A stretch of DNA of 48,846 bases from Lachnospiraceae bacterium UBA1683 (GCA_002320245.1 DCKD01000089.1:3027-51872), one strand, 5' to 3'; numbered from the stretch's first letter, positions 6,819 through 16,017 are shown. Program-made: numbers and translations. Notes: generated from the letters alone by a model not told the origin.

Positions 6819-7247
6819 ATAGTATAAGTGGGCATTGTATTCCCTTTCTGCCCAGAGAAGTATTTGACATGGACGCACCTTGACAACTTCATATTTATCC
6901 TGCAGGACGCAGAAAACAGCGGAGCTATGCAACGGATACGCCATGACTGCCTGTGTCTGACACTTTGCGACGTCGTGGCGTAAAGTTGCCGGACATTGGA
7001 AACAAAGGAATGCCAGTTTGGGTATTGAAGTAAAGACACGAGCGGGAAATATCCGATTACAGGCAAAGTTACGGGGACTTTGTGCGAAGATGCTGTTTTC
7101 TGATAATGAGACTTCCGGAGATAAGCAGCTCCGGTCCGACAGGATGGTGAGATTCCAATGAGGCTGTTACCTGGCAGCCGCCTGCAGGATTTTAGATAGG
7201 TATAGTGGACAATCATAAAGCAATATAGTGATATAAAGAGGATCAAG
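6819..7247. other. 429-bp gene-free stretch before DUF6870/recombinase genes
   Basis: No convincing gene is seen. The base composition is clearly richer in G+C than the neighbouring recombinase genes. One plus-strand frame stays open for about 45 codons (6855-6990, with YLTWTHLDNFIFILQDAEN) but lacks a start and resembles nothing I recognise. It could be a decayed gene or a structured RNA of the element. Confidence 0.4.
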
Positions 7248-7514
7248 GTGAATGAAATGGAACTGATAGAGATAGAAAAGATGAAGATGGTTGATATTCG
7301 TACAGTAAAGGCATGTGACTTAGTAAATATAGAACATGTAGATATTAATACTGAATTACCGAAAGAGGAACGCTGGTTGGATTTTGCTCAGAAAGTGAAG
7401 AATCCGTTTTGTTATATTTGTAATGGGATAATAATAAAAACATCTTTTTCTGACACAGAAGAAAGTTTGGAGAGTAGACTTGTACAGTTATGTATAGCAA
7501 TGGATGGGAATTAG
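7248..7514 (+). CDS. DUF6870-like small protein of mobile element
   Basis: 88 residues from a GTG start (AGAGG six bases upstream), or from the ATG at 7257. MVDIRTVKACDLVNIEHVDI, LPKEERWLDFAQKVKNPFCY and SFSDTEESLESRL match a family often called DUF6870 and found beside ICE recombinases. Function unknown; position suggests an excision or regulatory accessory factor. Confidence 0.65.
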   Translation: MNEMELIEIEKMKMVDIRTVKACDLVNIEHVDINTELPKEERWLDFAQKVKNPFCYICNGIIIKTSFSDTEESLESRLVQLCIAMDGN

Positions 7515-7630
7515 AAAATGCTGACCTTTCTATGGACATTTTGGGATTGGAATGATACAATAATTGTGGACGAAGCAGAACCCCAAATAGAACAGGTTTG
7601 ATAGCAAACACGACTATTTGAGGTGATTAT

Positions 7631-9328
7631 ATGAATACAAATTTAAATATTAAAGAATATAATGCTGATGTTTACTTGCGTTTATCAAAAGATGATGGGG
7701 ATAAAGAAGAAAGTGACAGCATTACAAATCAGAAAGAACTCATATTTGAGTATCTGAAATCCAAACCGGAAATTAGAGTCCATAAGATTAGAGTGGATGA
7801 CGGTTATTCTGGCGTCAGTTTCGAGCGTCCGGCTTTCCAACAGATGTTAGAAGATATTAAAAAGGGTACTGTAAATTGCGTGATTACAAAGGATTTATCA
7901 CGCTTTGGCAGAAATCACATCGAAGTAGGAAAATATCTTGAAAAGATATTTCCATACTTGGGTGTTCGTTTTATTGCAATTAATGATAATTATGATAGCC
8001 TACAAAATAAAGCATCAGAAAATAATATTATCATTCCGTTTAAAAATCTTATCAATGATGCTTATTGCAGGGATATTAGTATTAAGATAAGAAGTAATTT
8101 AGAAGTAAAAAGAAAACGGGGAGATTTTGTCGGTGCATTTGCTCCTTATGGTTATAAAAAATCGGAGATAAATAAAAATAAGTTGGAAATTGACAAAGAT
8201 GCGGCAGAAGTTGTCAGAGATATTTTTAGAATGTATTTGAAGGGGAACAGTGCTTATAAAATTGCTGCTGTCCTGAATCAGAAAGATATTCCAACACCTA
8301 TGGATTATAAAAGAGACAACGGGAGTTGCTATTATACTGGTTTTAAAAAAAACATGCGGAGTGAATGGACGCATGTTACCGTTTTGCGAATTTTGAATAA
8401 TCCGGTCTATATTGGAACTATGGTTCAGGGAAAGGATACGACACCTAATTATAAGGTAAAAAAAAGGGTAAAACGTGATGAAAGCAAATGGAACCGAGTT
8501 GATAGTACACATGAGCCAATTATTTCTTATATAGATTACAAAAACGTGCAGGACTTGCTACAGACAGATACCAGAACTGGCGATTCTGAAGATATTGTTT
8601 ATCATTTGTCCGGCATATTAAAGTGTGCTGATTGTGAAGCAAATATGGTAAGAAAAACTGTTCCTTATGGGCAGAAAAAGTTTGTTTATTATGTTTGTGG
8701 CGGACATAAAAAGGACAAGAAAATTTGCAGTAATCATAGTATTAATGCGACTGTTTTAGAGGAAAGTGTTTTAAAATTGATTAATTATCAAATTGAAGTG
8801 ATTGCTGATATGAAAGAAGTATTGAATAAGCTGGAGGATAACAAATGTAAAAAAGCTGGAATTGAAAGAAAAAATCAACAGATTTTTCAAAAAAAAGAAG
8901 AAATACAGAAGCTAAATGGTTTAAGACTGGATTTATATGAGGACTTTAAAGAAGGGATACTTACAAAAACAGAATATCAGGAATTAAAGCAAATTTATGA
9001 AAAACGAATTAAAATAGCTGAAAATGCGCTAAATGTATTAAGTGGGGAAATGGAACTTCTTATTTCAAATCAAAGTATCTCCAATGATTGGATTGGGGAA
9101 TTTGTGAAGTATGGTCAATTGGAAAGTTTATCAAGGGAAGTGGTGGTAGCTTTAGTAGATAAAATACTGATATATGAAAAGCGAAAAGGAGAACGTTATC
9201 CGAGGATAGAAGTAATTTTTAAATATGCAGAAGAAATTTCTGAAACGTTAAATTTAATAAATGGCTTGCAAGAAGGGCCAAATAAGGAACTTATAGGAGG
9301 GGAGAATCTAAATGGCCAGAAAAAGTAG
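7631..9328 (+). CDS. Large serine recombinase 1
   Basis: 565 residues. The resolvase catalytic domain (about 10-160) has the nucleophile S19 in VYLRLSKDD and the DLSRFGRNHIEVGKYLEKIFP segment with active-site arginines. A recombinase domain (about 170-300: GDFVGAFAPYGYKK, TVLRILNNPVYIG) is followed by a zinc ribbon with the cysteine pairs KCADC and YYVC...ICS, and then a coiled coil (about 400-490). Large serine integrases of this type catalyse integration and excision of integrative elements without host factors. It overlaps the next recombinase gene by 17 bp. Confidence 0.95.
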   Translation: MNTNLNIKEYNADVYLRLSKDDGDKEESDSITNQKELIFEYLKSKPEIRVHKIRVDDGYSGVSFERPAFQQMLEDIKKGTVNCVITKDLSRFGRNHIEVGKYLEKIFPYLGVRFIAINDNYDSLQNKASENNIIIPFKNLINDAYCRDISIKIRSNLEVKRKRGDFVGAFAPYGYKKSEINKNKLEIDKDAAEVVRDIFRMYLKGNSAYKIAAVLNQKDIPTPMDYKRDNGSCYYTGFKKNMRSEWTHVTVLRILNNPVYIGTMVQGKDTTPNYKVKKRVKRDESKWNRVDSTHEPIISYIDYKNVQDLLQTDTRTGDSEDIVYHLSGILKCADCEANMVRKTVPYGQKKFVYYVCGGHKKDKKICSNHSINATVLEESVLKLINYQIEVIADMKEVLNKLEDNKCKKAGIERKNQQIFQKKEEIQKLNGLRLDLYEDFKEGILTKTEYQELKQIYEKRIKIAENALNVLSGEMELLISNQSISNDWIGEFVKYGQLESLSREVVVALVDKILIYEKRKGERYPRIEVIFKYAEEISETLNLINGLQEGPNKELIGGENLNGQKK

Positions 9329-10967
9329 AAAACAAGTCAAAAATCTATCAAAAGAGATAGAGTTAATGAAAATTGCTTTATATGTCCGTCTGTCCAATGA
9401 AGATAATGGGGGCGCAGGGAAAGATAGCATTAACAATCAAATAGAACTTCTTGTGAATTTTGCACAGCGCATTGAGAAATCTGAAGTTGTGGAGATATAT
9501 ATAGATAACGGGCATACGGGAACAGATTTTGTCAGACCGGAATGGGAACGTATGTTGCAGGATATAAGTTGTCACAAGATAGACTGTGTTATTGTAAAAG
9601 ACCTGTCAAGATTTGCCAGAAATTATCTTGATGCAGGAGAATATCTTGAAAAGATATTTCCATTTTTAGGGATTAGGTTCATTGCTGTAAATGATCAATA
9701 TGATAGTATGAATGAGATGTTTCCGGAAAAAGATTTGGTAACAGAGTTTAAAAATCTTGCAAATGACTATTACTCAAGGGATATATCTAAAAAAGTCTTG
9801 TCCGCATTTAAAGCAAAAAAAATGCGGGGGGAATTTATAGGAAGCAAAGCTCCCTATGGGTATATTTTAAGAGATAATCATTTTTTGGTTGATGAGCCGG
9901 CTGCAAGTGTTGTGCGTCGTATATTTTCAATGAAATTGCAAGGGGTTAGTTCTTATGAAATAGCAAGAATTTTTAATCAGGAAAATATATCATCGCCTAG
10001 TCGGTATGCGGGTGAACATGGGGACAGAAAATATAAGAACAGCGGTAATACTGCATGGCAGCCACAGGCAATCAATCGCATTTTGTATAATCAGGTTTAT
10101 ATAGGAGACTTGGTTCAGGGAAAGTATAATAACTCTATTTATTCAAAGGAGCGGCAAGGAAAAAAAGCAGAAGAAATGTGGGAGATTATAGAGAATACGC
10201 ATGAAGCCATTGTGGATAGAGAAACGTTCTTTCAGGTACAAGAGATAAAAAATAGAAATAAAAAAGCATGGAGAGATAAGCAGGGAGGCGTTTCATATGA
10301 GAATATTTTAGAGGGGATATTGGTTTGCGGTCTGTGTAAACATCCATTGAGGAGAAACAAGGATGTACGTAATAAGAAGGTACGATATTATTTCTACTGC
10401 GCATCAGCATATAACTATAAGCAGTCAAAATGCAATACAGCCTCTATCGTTGATTATAAATTATTTAATATCATATTGGAACAAATAAAACTGCAGATTG
10501 ACTTGGCAGTAAAGGTGGAAAATCTTTTAGAGAAGCTAAAAAAATCCAAAAGATATTCTGATCTGTATAAAGGAAAAATGGACGAGTTAAAACGGATTCA
10601 AGAGAAATTGGATCGAACTGTGTATTTAAAGACATGTATCTATGAAGATTTGAAGCAGGGGATTTTGACAAAACAGGAGTTTTTATTGGCAAAAGAAAAA
10701 TATACTTTGGATATAAAGGAGCTGGAAGAAAATTTAAAAAAGCAGGAAAGAGAAATAGATACTTTTTCACAGTGTGTGAGTGCTGAAAATAAATGGTTAA
10801 AAGCGTTTGTGGCTTTTCGCAATGCGAAGGAATTGACCAGAAGCATGGCACTTGCATTACTAGAACGTGTGGAAGTTTATGAAGATAAGCGAATACATAT
10901 TATATATCGTTTTAGAAATGAGTATGAGTATTTAATATCGCAAATAGAAGTTACGGAGGAGGTATGA
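9312..10967 (+). CDS. Large serine recombinase 2
   Basis: 551 residues with the same domain order: resolvase domain with nucleophile S28 in LYVRLSNED and VKDLSRFARNYLDAGEYLEKIFP, recombinase domain (GEFIGSKAPYGYI, INRILYNQVYIGD), zinc ribbon (LVCGLC, YFYCASAY, SKCN) and coiled coil. GGAGGGGAG precedes the ATG. It overlaps recombinase 1 by 17 bp and recombinase 3 by 4 bp (ATGA). It is clearly a paralogue of its neighbours rather than a recent duplicate. Confidence 0.95.
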   Translation: MARKSRKQVKNLSKEIELMKIALYVRLSNEDNGGAGKDSINNQIELLVNFAQRIEKSEVVEIYIDNGHTGTDFVRPEWERMLQDISCHKIDCVIVKDLSRFARNYLDAGEYLEKIFPFLGIRFIAVNDQYDSMNEMFPEKDLVTEFKNLANDYYSRDISKKVLSAFKAKKMRGEFIGSKAPYGYILRDNHFLVDEPAASVVRRIFSMKLQGVSSYEIARIFNQENISSPSRYAGEHGDRKYKNSGNTAWQPQAINRILYNQVYIGDLVQGKYNNSIYSKERQGKKAEEMWEIIENTHEAIVDRETFFQVQEIKNRNKKAWRDKQGGVSYENILEGILVCGLCKHPLRRNKDVRNKKVRYYFYCASAYNYKQSKCNTASIVDYKLFNIILEQIKLQIDLAVKVENLLEKLKKSKRYSDLYKGKMDELKRIQEKLDRTVYLKTCIYEDLKQGILTKQEFLLAKEKYTLDIKELEENLKKQEREIDTFSQCVSAENKWLKAFVAFRNAKELTRSMALALLERVEVYEDKRIHIIYRFRNEYEYLISQIEVTEEV

Positions 10968-12502
10968 TGTTGGAAAATATTTATTTAGCTGAATACCTTC
11001 GGCTATCTATAGAGGATGGAGACATTATTTCTAATGATAACAAGGCGGAAAGTGATAGTATTAATCATCAAAGATTGCTGATCTCGCGTTATATAGATGA
11101 TAATGATTTATATCCGGGAGTACCTGTTATGGAGTTTGTGGATGATGGATATAGTGGAACGAATTTTGAAAGACCTGCAATAAAGGAATTATTATCTTCT
11201 GTACGAGAAGGGAAAATATGCTGTATTTTGGTAAAGGATATTTCGAGATTTGGAAGAAACTATCTAGAAGTGGGAGATTATCTTGAACAGATATTCCCAT
11301 TTATGGGAGTACGGTTTATAGCCATTAACGATGGATATGATAGTGATAATTATATTGGAACTACAGGTGGAATTGAAGTTGCTTTTAGAAGTTTGTTGTA
11401 TGATATGTATAGTAAGGATTTATCAATAAAAATGAACTCTGCACTTGAAATAAGAAGAAAAAGAGGTGATTTTATTGGCCCCAGACCACCGTTCGGGTAT
11501 CAGCTTTCTTCAAATAAAAAAGTGTTAGCTGTGGATCAGGAAGCAGCAAAGTATGTAAGAAGAATTTTTGAACTGGCTTGTGAGGGGAGCAGTACCGGAC
11601 AAATTGCAATGAGATTGAATGAAGAAAAAATTCCCACACCGGGACAGTATAAAAATCAGAACGGACATCATTATCATATATTGGACGGAACGGGATATTG
11701 GGACAGGAAGAAGGTTCTAAAAATACTAGAAAATAAGATTTACTTAGGAACAGTAGTGAATGCAAAGTATAGAGTGACTAAAATAGGCGCAAAGAAATTT
11801 GAACGTGTTCCAGATGAGGAAAGAATTTGTGTACCGAACAGACATGAAGCAATAATTTCAGAACAAATGTTTGAAGAAGCGGCACAGATTATTAAAAATA
11901 TGGGCCATCAAAAGGGGAAAAAACACAATTTAGTGCATGAAAGTATTTTGCAAGGAAAACTTAGATGTGGAAATTGTAAAAGGAGTTTGGTTCGTATAAC
12001 TTGCACTACAGTACCATGCTTTATTTGTGAAAGAAAGGCATATGATAAGGATGGTGGATGCTTTAAAGGTAAGATTAAGGAGCCAGAGATAGAAAGAGTA
12101 GTTTTAGCGTACATCAATCAGAAAGTGGCGTCAAATAAAAATAAACCGTTTGAAAAGTTATCGGAAGATAGTGCGAAAGAGTTGCAAAGTCAAATTATAG
12201 TATTAAAAAGAAGGCAGGATTCATTAAGAGTGGAAAAACAATTTTTGTATGAACAACTCAAGATGGAGCAAATTGATAGAAATATCTACTTAGAGCAAAT
12301 TGATAGTCTACGGAAAAAAGAAAATAAGATAGATCAGCAGATTGAGCAGACACGAGCGCAAAAAAGAAGTTTCGAGGAAAATATAGAAGGTACGGAATGT
12401 TCGGTTGCACTTGAGAGTATTGACAGGGAGGTTGTAGAGAATTATATTGAAGCAATATATATATATGAAATCGGGCAGATTGATATTATTTGGAAAAAGT
12501 AA
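10964..12502 (+). CDS. Large serine recombinase 3
   Basis: 512 residues; nucleophile S15 in EYLRLSIEDG, active-site segment VKDISRFGRNYLEVGDYLEQ, recombinase domain (GDFIGPRPPFGYQL, KILENKIYLG), zinc ribbon (LRCGNC, PCFICE, GGCF) and a C-terminal coiled coil. The start overlaps the stop of recombinase 2 in ATGA. Three tandem serine recombinases are a known configuration at the end of some Firmicutes integrative elements and may all be needed for mobility. The element boundary is probably just downstream. Confidence 0.95.
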   Translation: MMLENIYLAEYLRLSIEDGDIISNDNKAESDSINHQRLLISRYIDDNDLYPGVPVMEFVDDGYSGTNFERPAIKELLSSVREGKICCILVKDISRFGRNYLEVGDYLEQIFPFMGVRFIAINDGYDSDNYIGTTGGIEVAFRSLLYDMYSKDLSIKMNSALEIRRKRGDFIGPRPPFGYQLSSNKKVLAVDQEAAKYVRRIFELACEGSSTGQIAMRLNEEKIPTPGQYKNQNGHHYHILDGTGYWDRKKVLKILENKIYLGTVVNAKYRVTKIGAKKFERVPDEERICVPNRHEAIISEQMFEEAAQIIKNMGHQKGKKHNLVHESILQGKLRCGNCKRSLVRITCTTVPCFICERKAYDKDGGCFKGKIKEPEIERVVLAYINQKVASNKNKPFEKLSEDSAKELQSQIIVLKRRQDSLRVEKQFLYEQLKMEQIDRNIYLEQIDSLRKKENKIDQQIEQTRAQKRSFEENIEGTECSVALESIDREVVENYIEAIYIYEIGQIDIIWKK

Positions 12503-12727
12503 AAAATTTTTAGTCCTTACTTGACAGCAGCATATGGAGAAAAAGTGAAAGCATACCTGAGAAGAGGGGCAAGAAAATTGCCCGGATTTGCCGTGTGGCC
12601 GAATAATCAGATGGGGTATGGGACACTGTGCGTGCGGGACTCATTACCATTATAGTGAGTGAAGAAGGAAGAATGTGAAAAATCCGAAAATCTGCGGAAA
12701 ATCCCGGCAAACAGAATTACTTCCCTC
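12503..12727. other. Gene-free junction downstream of the recombinases
   Basis: No supported gene. A start-less plus-strand frame, open for about 50 codons to a TAG near 12655, could be the 3' end of a host gene interrupted by the element, but I recognise no family. This is where an attachment site would be expected; none can be identified without the empty site. Confidence 0.3.
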
Positions 12728-12757
12728 TTGAAAACTATAATAACCTTGTGGTAAGAT
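12728..12757 (+). promoter_or_regulatory. Promoter of the Rrf2-family gene
   Basis: TTGAAA at 12728-12733 and TAAGAT at 12752-12757 are separated by 18 bp, about 24 bp upstream of the Rrf2-type start codon. The short leader would suit autorepression. Confidence 0.45.
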
Positions 12758-12780
12758 AGGTATATATGGAGGGATTGAAT

Positions 12781-13212
12781 ATGAAGATATCAACAAGAGG
12801 ACGTTATGCGATTCGTGTCATGCTGGATTTGGCGGAACATAACACCGGAGAGTATATTCCGCTGATGGATATTGCAAAGCGGCAGGAGATTTCGGAAAAA
12901 TATCTGGAATCCATTGTTGCATCACTAAGCAAGAGTGGTCTTGTACATTCGCTGCGGGGAAAAGGCGGCGGCTACCAGTTAGCAAAAGCGCCGGAAGAAT
13001 ACTCAATCGGAAGTATTCTGCGCATCACCGAAGGCTCTCTTGCACCGGTATCCTGTCTGGAGAATCATCCGAATCAGTGCGGGCGCGTCAGTATGTGCAA
13101 GACAATTAAGATGTGGGAAGGGCTTTATAAACTGATTGATGACTATTTTAACGGAATTACATTGGCAGATTTGATGGTAGACACTTCCGATGTAGGAAAT
13201 TATGTCATCTGA
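12781..13212 (+). CDS. Rrf2/IscR-family transcriptional regulator
   Basis: 143 residues. The ATG at 12781 has GGAGGG at 12768-12773; an in-frame ATG at 12766 would put that site inside the gene. The winged-helix domain (1-75: ISTRGRYAIRVMLDLA, ISEKYLESIVASLSKSGLVHSLRGKGGGYQLA) is followed by three cysteines, C92, C100 and C106, close to the [2Fe-2S] ligands C92/C98/C104 of E. coli IscR. It is probably an Fe-S, cysteine or redox sensor. No isc/suf genes follow, so the target is unknown. Confidence 0.9.
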   Translation: MKISTRGRYAIRVMLDLAEHNTGEYIPLMDIAKRQEISEKYLESIVASLSKSGLVHSLRGKGGGYQLAKAPEEYSIGSILRITEGSLAPVSCLENHPNQCGRVSMCKTIKMWEGLYKLIDDYFNGITLADLMVDTSDVGNYVI

Positions 13213-13254
13213 AAGTCAAAAACCCCGCTGCAGGTAACGGGGCATCATATTTGA

Positions 13255-13383
13255 CACGCCCCAACGGATTTACTGATGGTCCATGCGCAGGACCATCTTT
13301 CAATGGCAGTTGTCTGTCTTGAGATGTGCAGGGAGATGGCATATCTGTACGGGCGGCTGGAGAAAGCGGAACAGGATTTGTGA
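13255..13383 (+). pseudogene. 3' remnant of a lactose/cellobiose PTS EIIA gene
   Basis: An open frame directly after a stop codon encodes about 42 residues including TDLLMVHAQDHLSMAVV and REMAYLYGRLEKAEQDL. The LLMVHAQDHL segment is the signature around the phosphorylated histidine of lactose/cellobiose-type PTS IIA proteins (about 100-110 residues), and the following helix also fits. The N-terminal half is absent. It stops two bases before the BceR-like start codon, so a deletion probably fused this gene tail to the next operon. A short functional peptide starting at the ATG at 13276 is less likely. Confidence 0.6.
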
Positions 13384-13385
13384 AT

Positions 13386-14057
13386 ATGTATAAAATATTA
13401 ATCGTGGAGGATGACCTGACGATTGCGAAGACACTGGCATCCCATCTCAAAAAATGGAGTTATGAAACCGAATATGTGCAGGATTTTAGGAATGTCCGAG
13501 AGCAGTTTGCGGCGTATAACCCCGAGCTTGTCATTTTGGATATCGGACTTCCATTCTATAACGGATTTTACTGGTGTCAGGAGATTCGGAGGCTGTCGAA
13601 GGTGCCGATTATTTTTCTCTCTTCTATGAATGATAATATGAACATTGTCATGGCAATGAACATGGGCGGCGATGAGTTTATTGAGAAACCGTTTGATCTG
13701 AATGTGGTGACGGCGAAGGTGCAGGCAGTGCTGCGCCGGGCGTATTCATTTCAGGGGGCGTTAAATATAATTGAACATGAGGGTATGGTGTTGAATCTGA
13801 GTGATGCGACACTTACGTTTGCCGGACAGAAATCAGAACTGACGAAAAATGAATTTAAAATATTACAGATGCTTTTTGAAAATTCGGGGAAAATCGTATC
13901 GCGGGACAACATTATCACAAGGCTATGGGAGAGTGATGAGTTTATCGATGATAACACGCTGACGGTAAATGTGGCAAGACTGCGGAAAAAGCTGGAGACA
14001 CTTGGTCTGGAGGATGTGATTAAGACGAAGAAGGGAATTGGTTATCTGGTGGAGTGA
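13386..14057 (+). CDS. BceR-type OmpR-family response regulator
   Basis: 223 residues from the ATG at 13386 (MYKILIVEDD); a longer frame from 13326 crosses the PTS remnant and is not preferred. The receiver domain has phospho-acceptor D52 in VILDIGLPFYNG and K in IEKPFD; the winged-helix output domain (about 130-223) has ELTKNEFKILQMLFEN and DDNTLTVNVARLRKKLE. The next gene overlaps by 4 bp. With the BceS kinase and BceAB transporter downstream, the likely role is induction of an antimicrobial-peptide detoxification pump. Confidence 0.92.
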   Translation: MYKILIVEDDLTIAKTLASHLKKWSYETEYVQDFRNVREQFAAYNPELVILDIGLPFYNGFYWCQEIRRLSKVPIIFLSSMNDNMNIVMAMNMGGDEFIEKPFDLNVVTAKVQAVLRRAYSFQGALNIIEHEGMVLNLSDATLTFAGQKSELTKNEFKILQMLFENSGKIVSRDNIITRLWESDEFIDDNTLTVNVARLRKKLETLGLEDVIKTKKGIGYLVE

Positions 14058-15118
14058 GAACGGATATGGATATGGATAGGGAAACAGATGGCATTTTGAA
14101 AGCATTTTTGAAGGAAAGAATCGGTATTTTTATAGTATTTTCGGGGGCAGCAGGAATTGTTGCCCTTATCCTGTACCTGTATGATATTCCCGGCGAGGCA
14201 ATGCAGTATGGTTTTTTACTGGCATTTGTCTGGTGTATGATATTCGCCGTGCTGGATTTCCTGCGGTATTCCCATCGCCATAGGATTCTTGTGGATAACT
14301 TCAGCAAAATTTTATCAGATGTGGAAAAACTCCCGGCGGACACCGGGTTGATTGCACAGGATTATCAACAGATGATTCGCGAGATTTACCGGCAGAAGGC
14401 GGAGATGGAGTCAGGAGAGCGAATTTCGAAGCAGGAAATGTCGGACTATTACGTTATGTGGGTGCATCAAATCAAGAACCCCATTGCTGCGCTGAAAGTA
14501 CTGATTCAGACATGTGAGGAAGAGGAGGGAAATCAGCAACGGAAGATGAAGCCCGGGGCCGCAGTGTATTTGAAAGAGATGAAACAGGAACTGTTTCGGA
14601 TTGAGCAGTATGCAGAGATGGTGCTTACTTATCTGCGGATGGAAGATATGGCATCGGATTTGTCCTTTGAAAAATATTCGCTGGATAAGATTGTCCGGCA
14701 GGCGGTCAGAAAGAACTCGCAGATGTTCATTTTGCGGAAAATCGGGTTGGATTATCAACCGCTGAACCATACGGTGCTGACCGATGAGAAATGGATGGTG
14801 TTCGTGGTGGAGCAGATTTTGACCAATGCCCTGAAATATACAAAAGAAGGAAAGGTTAGCATCTATATGGAAGGAAAGAATCTGGTGATTGCGGATACGG
14901 GAATTGGAATCTGGCCGGAAGATTTACCACGGGTGTTTGAGAGAGGATTCACCGGATATAACGGCAGGGCTGATAAGAAATCGACCGGAATCGGTCTGTA
15001 TCTGTGCAAGAAGATTATGGACAGGCTCCGGCAGGAGATTTGGATAGAGTCAGAAGTCGGAGTCGGAACGAAAGTATATCTGTGTATGGAGAGGGATGAG
15101 GTCGATACAAGAGACTGA
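14054..15118 (+). CDS. BceS-type intramembrane-sensing histidine kinase
   Basis: 354 residues from a GTG overlapping the stop of the regulator gene (GTGA); an ATG at 14066 is an alternative. Two membrane helices (about 24-43 and 50-68) with almost no extracellular loop are the mark of BceS kinases, which sense through the transporter. The H box is MWVHQIKNPIAALK with H138; the ATPase domain has VVEQILTNALKYTKEG, ADTGIGIWPEDLPRVFERG and STGIGLYLCKKI. Confidence 0.92.
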   Translation: MRTDMDMDRETDGILKAFLKERIGIFIVFSGAAGIVALILYLYDIPGEAMQYGFLLAFVWCMIFAVLDFLRYSHRHRILVDNFSKILSDVEKLPADTGLIAQDYQQMIREIYRQKAEMESGERISKQEMSDYYVMWVHQIKNPIAALKVLIQTCEEEEGNQQRKMKPGAAVYLKEMKQELFRIEQYAEMVLTYLRMEDMASDLSFEKYSLDKIVRQAVRKNSQMFILRKIGLDYQPLNHTVLTDEKWMVFVVEQILTNALKYTKEGKVSIYMEGKNLVIADTGIGIWPEDLPRVFERGFTGYNGRADKKSTGIGLYLCKKIMDRLRQEIWIESEVGVGTKVYLCMERDEVDTRD

Positions 15119-15133
15119 AATTGCCAACCTTTC

Positions 15134-15205
15134 AATAATGTAAGAAATGACAGAGGAATGTTAGCTGATTCAATGGCAGTGACATTCCTTCTTTGTTACA
15201 TTATT
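15134..15205. promoter_or_regulatory. Long interrupted hairpin in the bceS-bceA gap
   Basis: AATAATGTAA (15134-15143) pairs with TTACATTATT (15196-15205), and inside it AGGAATGT (15154-15161) pairs with ACATTCCT (15182-15189). The 130-bp gap between the kinase and the ABC genes is otherwise empty. A leader attenuator or an RNA-processing site of bceAB is possible; the downstream T content is low for a classical terminator. Confidence 0.45.
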
Positions 15206-15249
15206 ATTTGTCATACAGGAAATGAAGTTTAGAAAGGCGGTAAGAGGGC

Positions 15250-16017
15250 ATGGCATTATTAGAGGTGAAAAATGTAAAGAAAATATATACGACGCGATTC
15301 GGGGGGAATCAGGTGGAGGCTCTCCAGGATGTGAATTTTTCGGTAGAATCAGGGGAGTATGTGGCAATTATGGGTGAGTCGGGTTCCGGCAAGACAACAC
15401 TGCTGAATATTCTGGCAGCACTGGATAAGCCAAGCGGAGGAAAAGTGTATCTGAAGGGGAATGATTTGGGCAGAGTGAAGGAAAAAGAACTGGCGACATT
15501 CCGGCGTAAGAATCTGGGCTTCGTATTCCAGGACTTTAATCTGCTGGATACCTTTTCACTGAGAGACAATATTTTCCTTCCACTCGTTCTGTCAGGGCGG
15601 AAATATAGTGAAATGGAACAGAGTCTGGCACCCATTGCGGAGCAGCTTGGAATCGAAAAACTGTTGGATAAGTTCCCGTATGAGGTATCCGGAGGGCAGA
15701 AACAGCGTGCGGCAGTTGCGAGGGCGCTGATTACAAAACCCCAGTTAATTCTCGCGGACGAACCAACCGGGGCGCTAGATTCGCGTGCGGCAGACGAATT
15801 GATGAATCTGTTTACGGCCATCAATCAGAACGGACAGACGATTCTGATGGTAACCCACAGCGTGAAAGCGGCGAGCAATGCACAGCGTGTGCTTTTTATC
15901 AAGGACGGAAAAGTATTTCATCAGTTGTACAGAGGAAATCTGACCGGAGCGCAGATGTTCCAGAAGGTTTCGGATACATTGACTGTGCTTACGACGGGAG
16001 GTGCCCGCAATGCGTAG
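15250..16017 (+). CDS. BceA-type ABC transporter ATPase
   Basis: 255 residues of the MacB/LolD-like ATPase family. Walker A is GESGSGKTT at 42-50, the Q loop is VFQDFNLLD, the signature is VSGGQKQRAAVARAL, Walker B is LILADEPTGALD and the switch H is in MVTHSVK. It energises the large permease encoded next, whose start codon overlaps its stop by 8 bp. Together they should remove or release bacitracin-like or other peptide antibiotics from their membrane targets. Confidence 0.93.
   Translation: MALLEVKNVKKIYTTRFGGNQVEALQDVNFSVESGEYVAIMGESGSGKTTLLNILAALDKPSGGKVYLKGNDLGRVKEKELATFRRKNLGFVFQDFNLLDTFSLRDNIFLPLVLSGRKYSEMEQSLAPIAEQLGIEKLLDKFPYEVSGGQKQRAAVARALITKPQLILADEPTGALDSRAADELMNLFTAINQNGQTILMVTHSVKAASNAQRVLFIKDGKVFHQLYRGNLTGAQMFQKVSDTLTVLTTGGARNA

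Noticed and set aside
6815..7246. 143-codon minus-strand frame before the DUF6870 gene
   Set aside because: No ribosome binding site, no recognisable domain and opposite to all neighbouring genes; kept only as an unexplained stretch.
12510..12710. 66-codon minus-strand frame after recombinase 3
   Set aside because: No ribosome binding site or similarity to a known family.
13223..13242. CCCCG/CGGGG hairpin after the Rrf2 gene
   Set aside because: Only a 5-bp stem and no T-run on the plus strand; a T-run exists only on the minus strand where no gene needs it.
13275..13297. GATGGTCC/GGACCATC hairpin as a terminator after the Rrf2 gene
   Set aside because: It lies inside the PTS IIA-like reading frame and lacks a T-run, so it is more likely coincidental.
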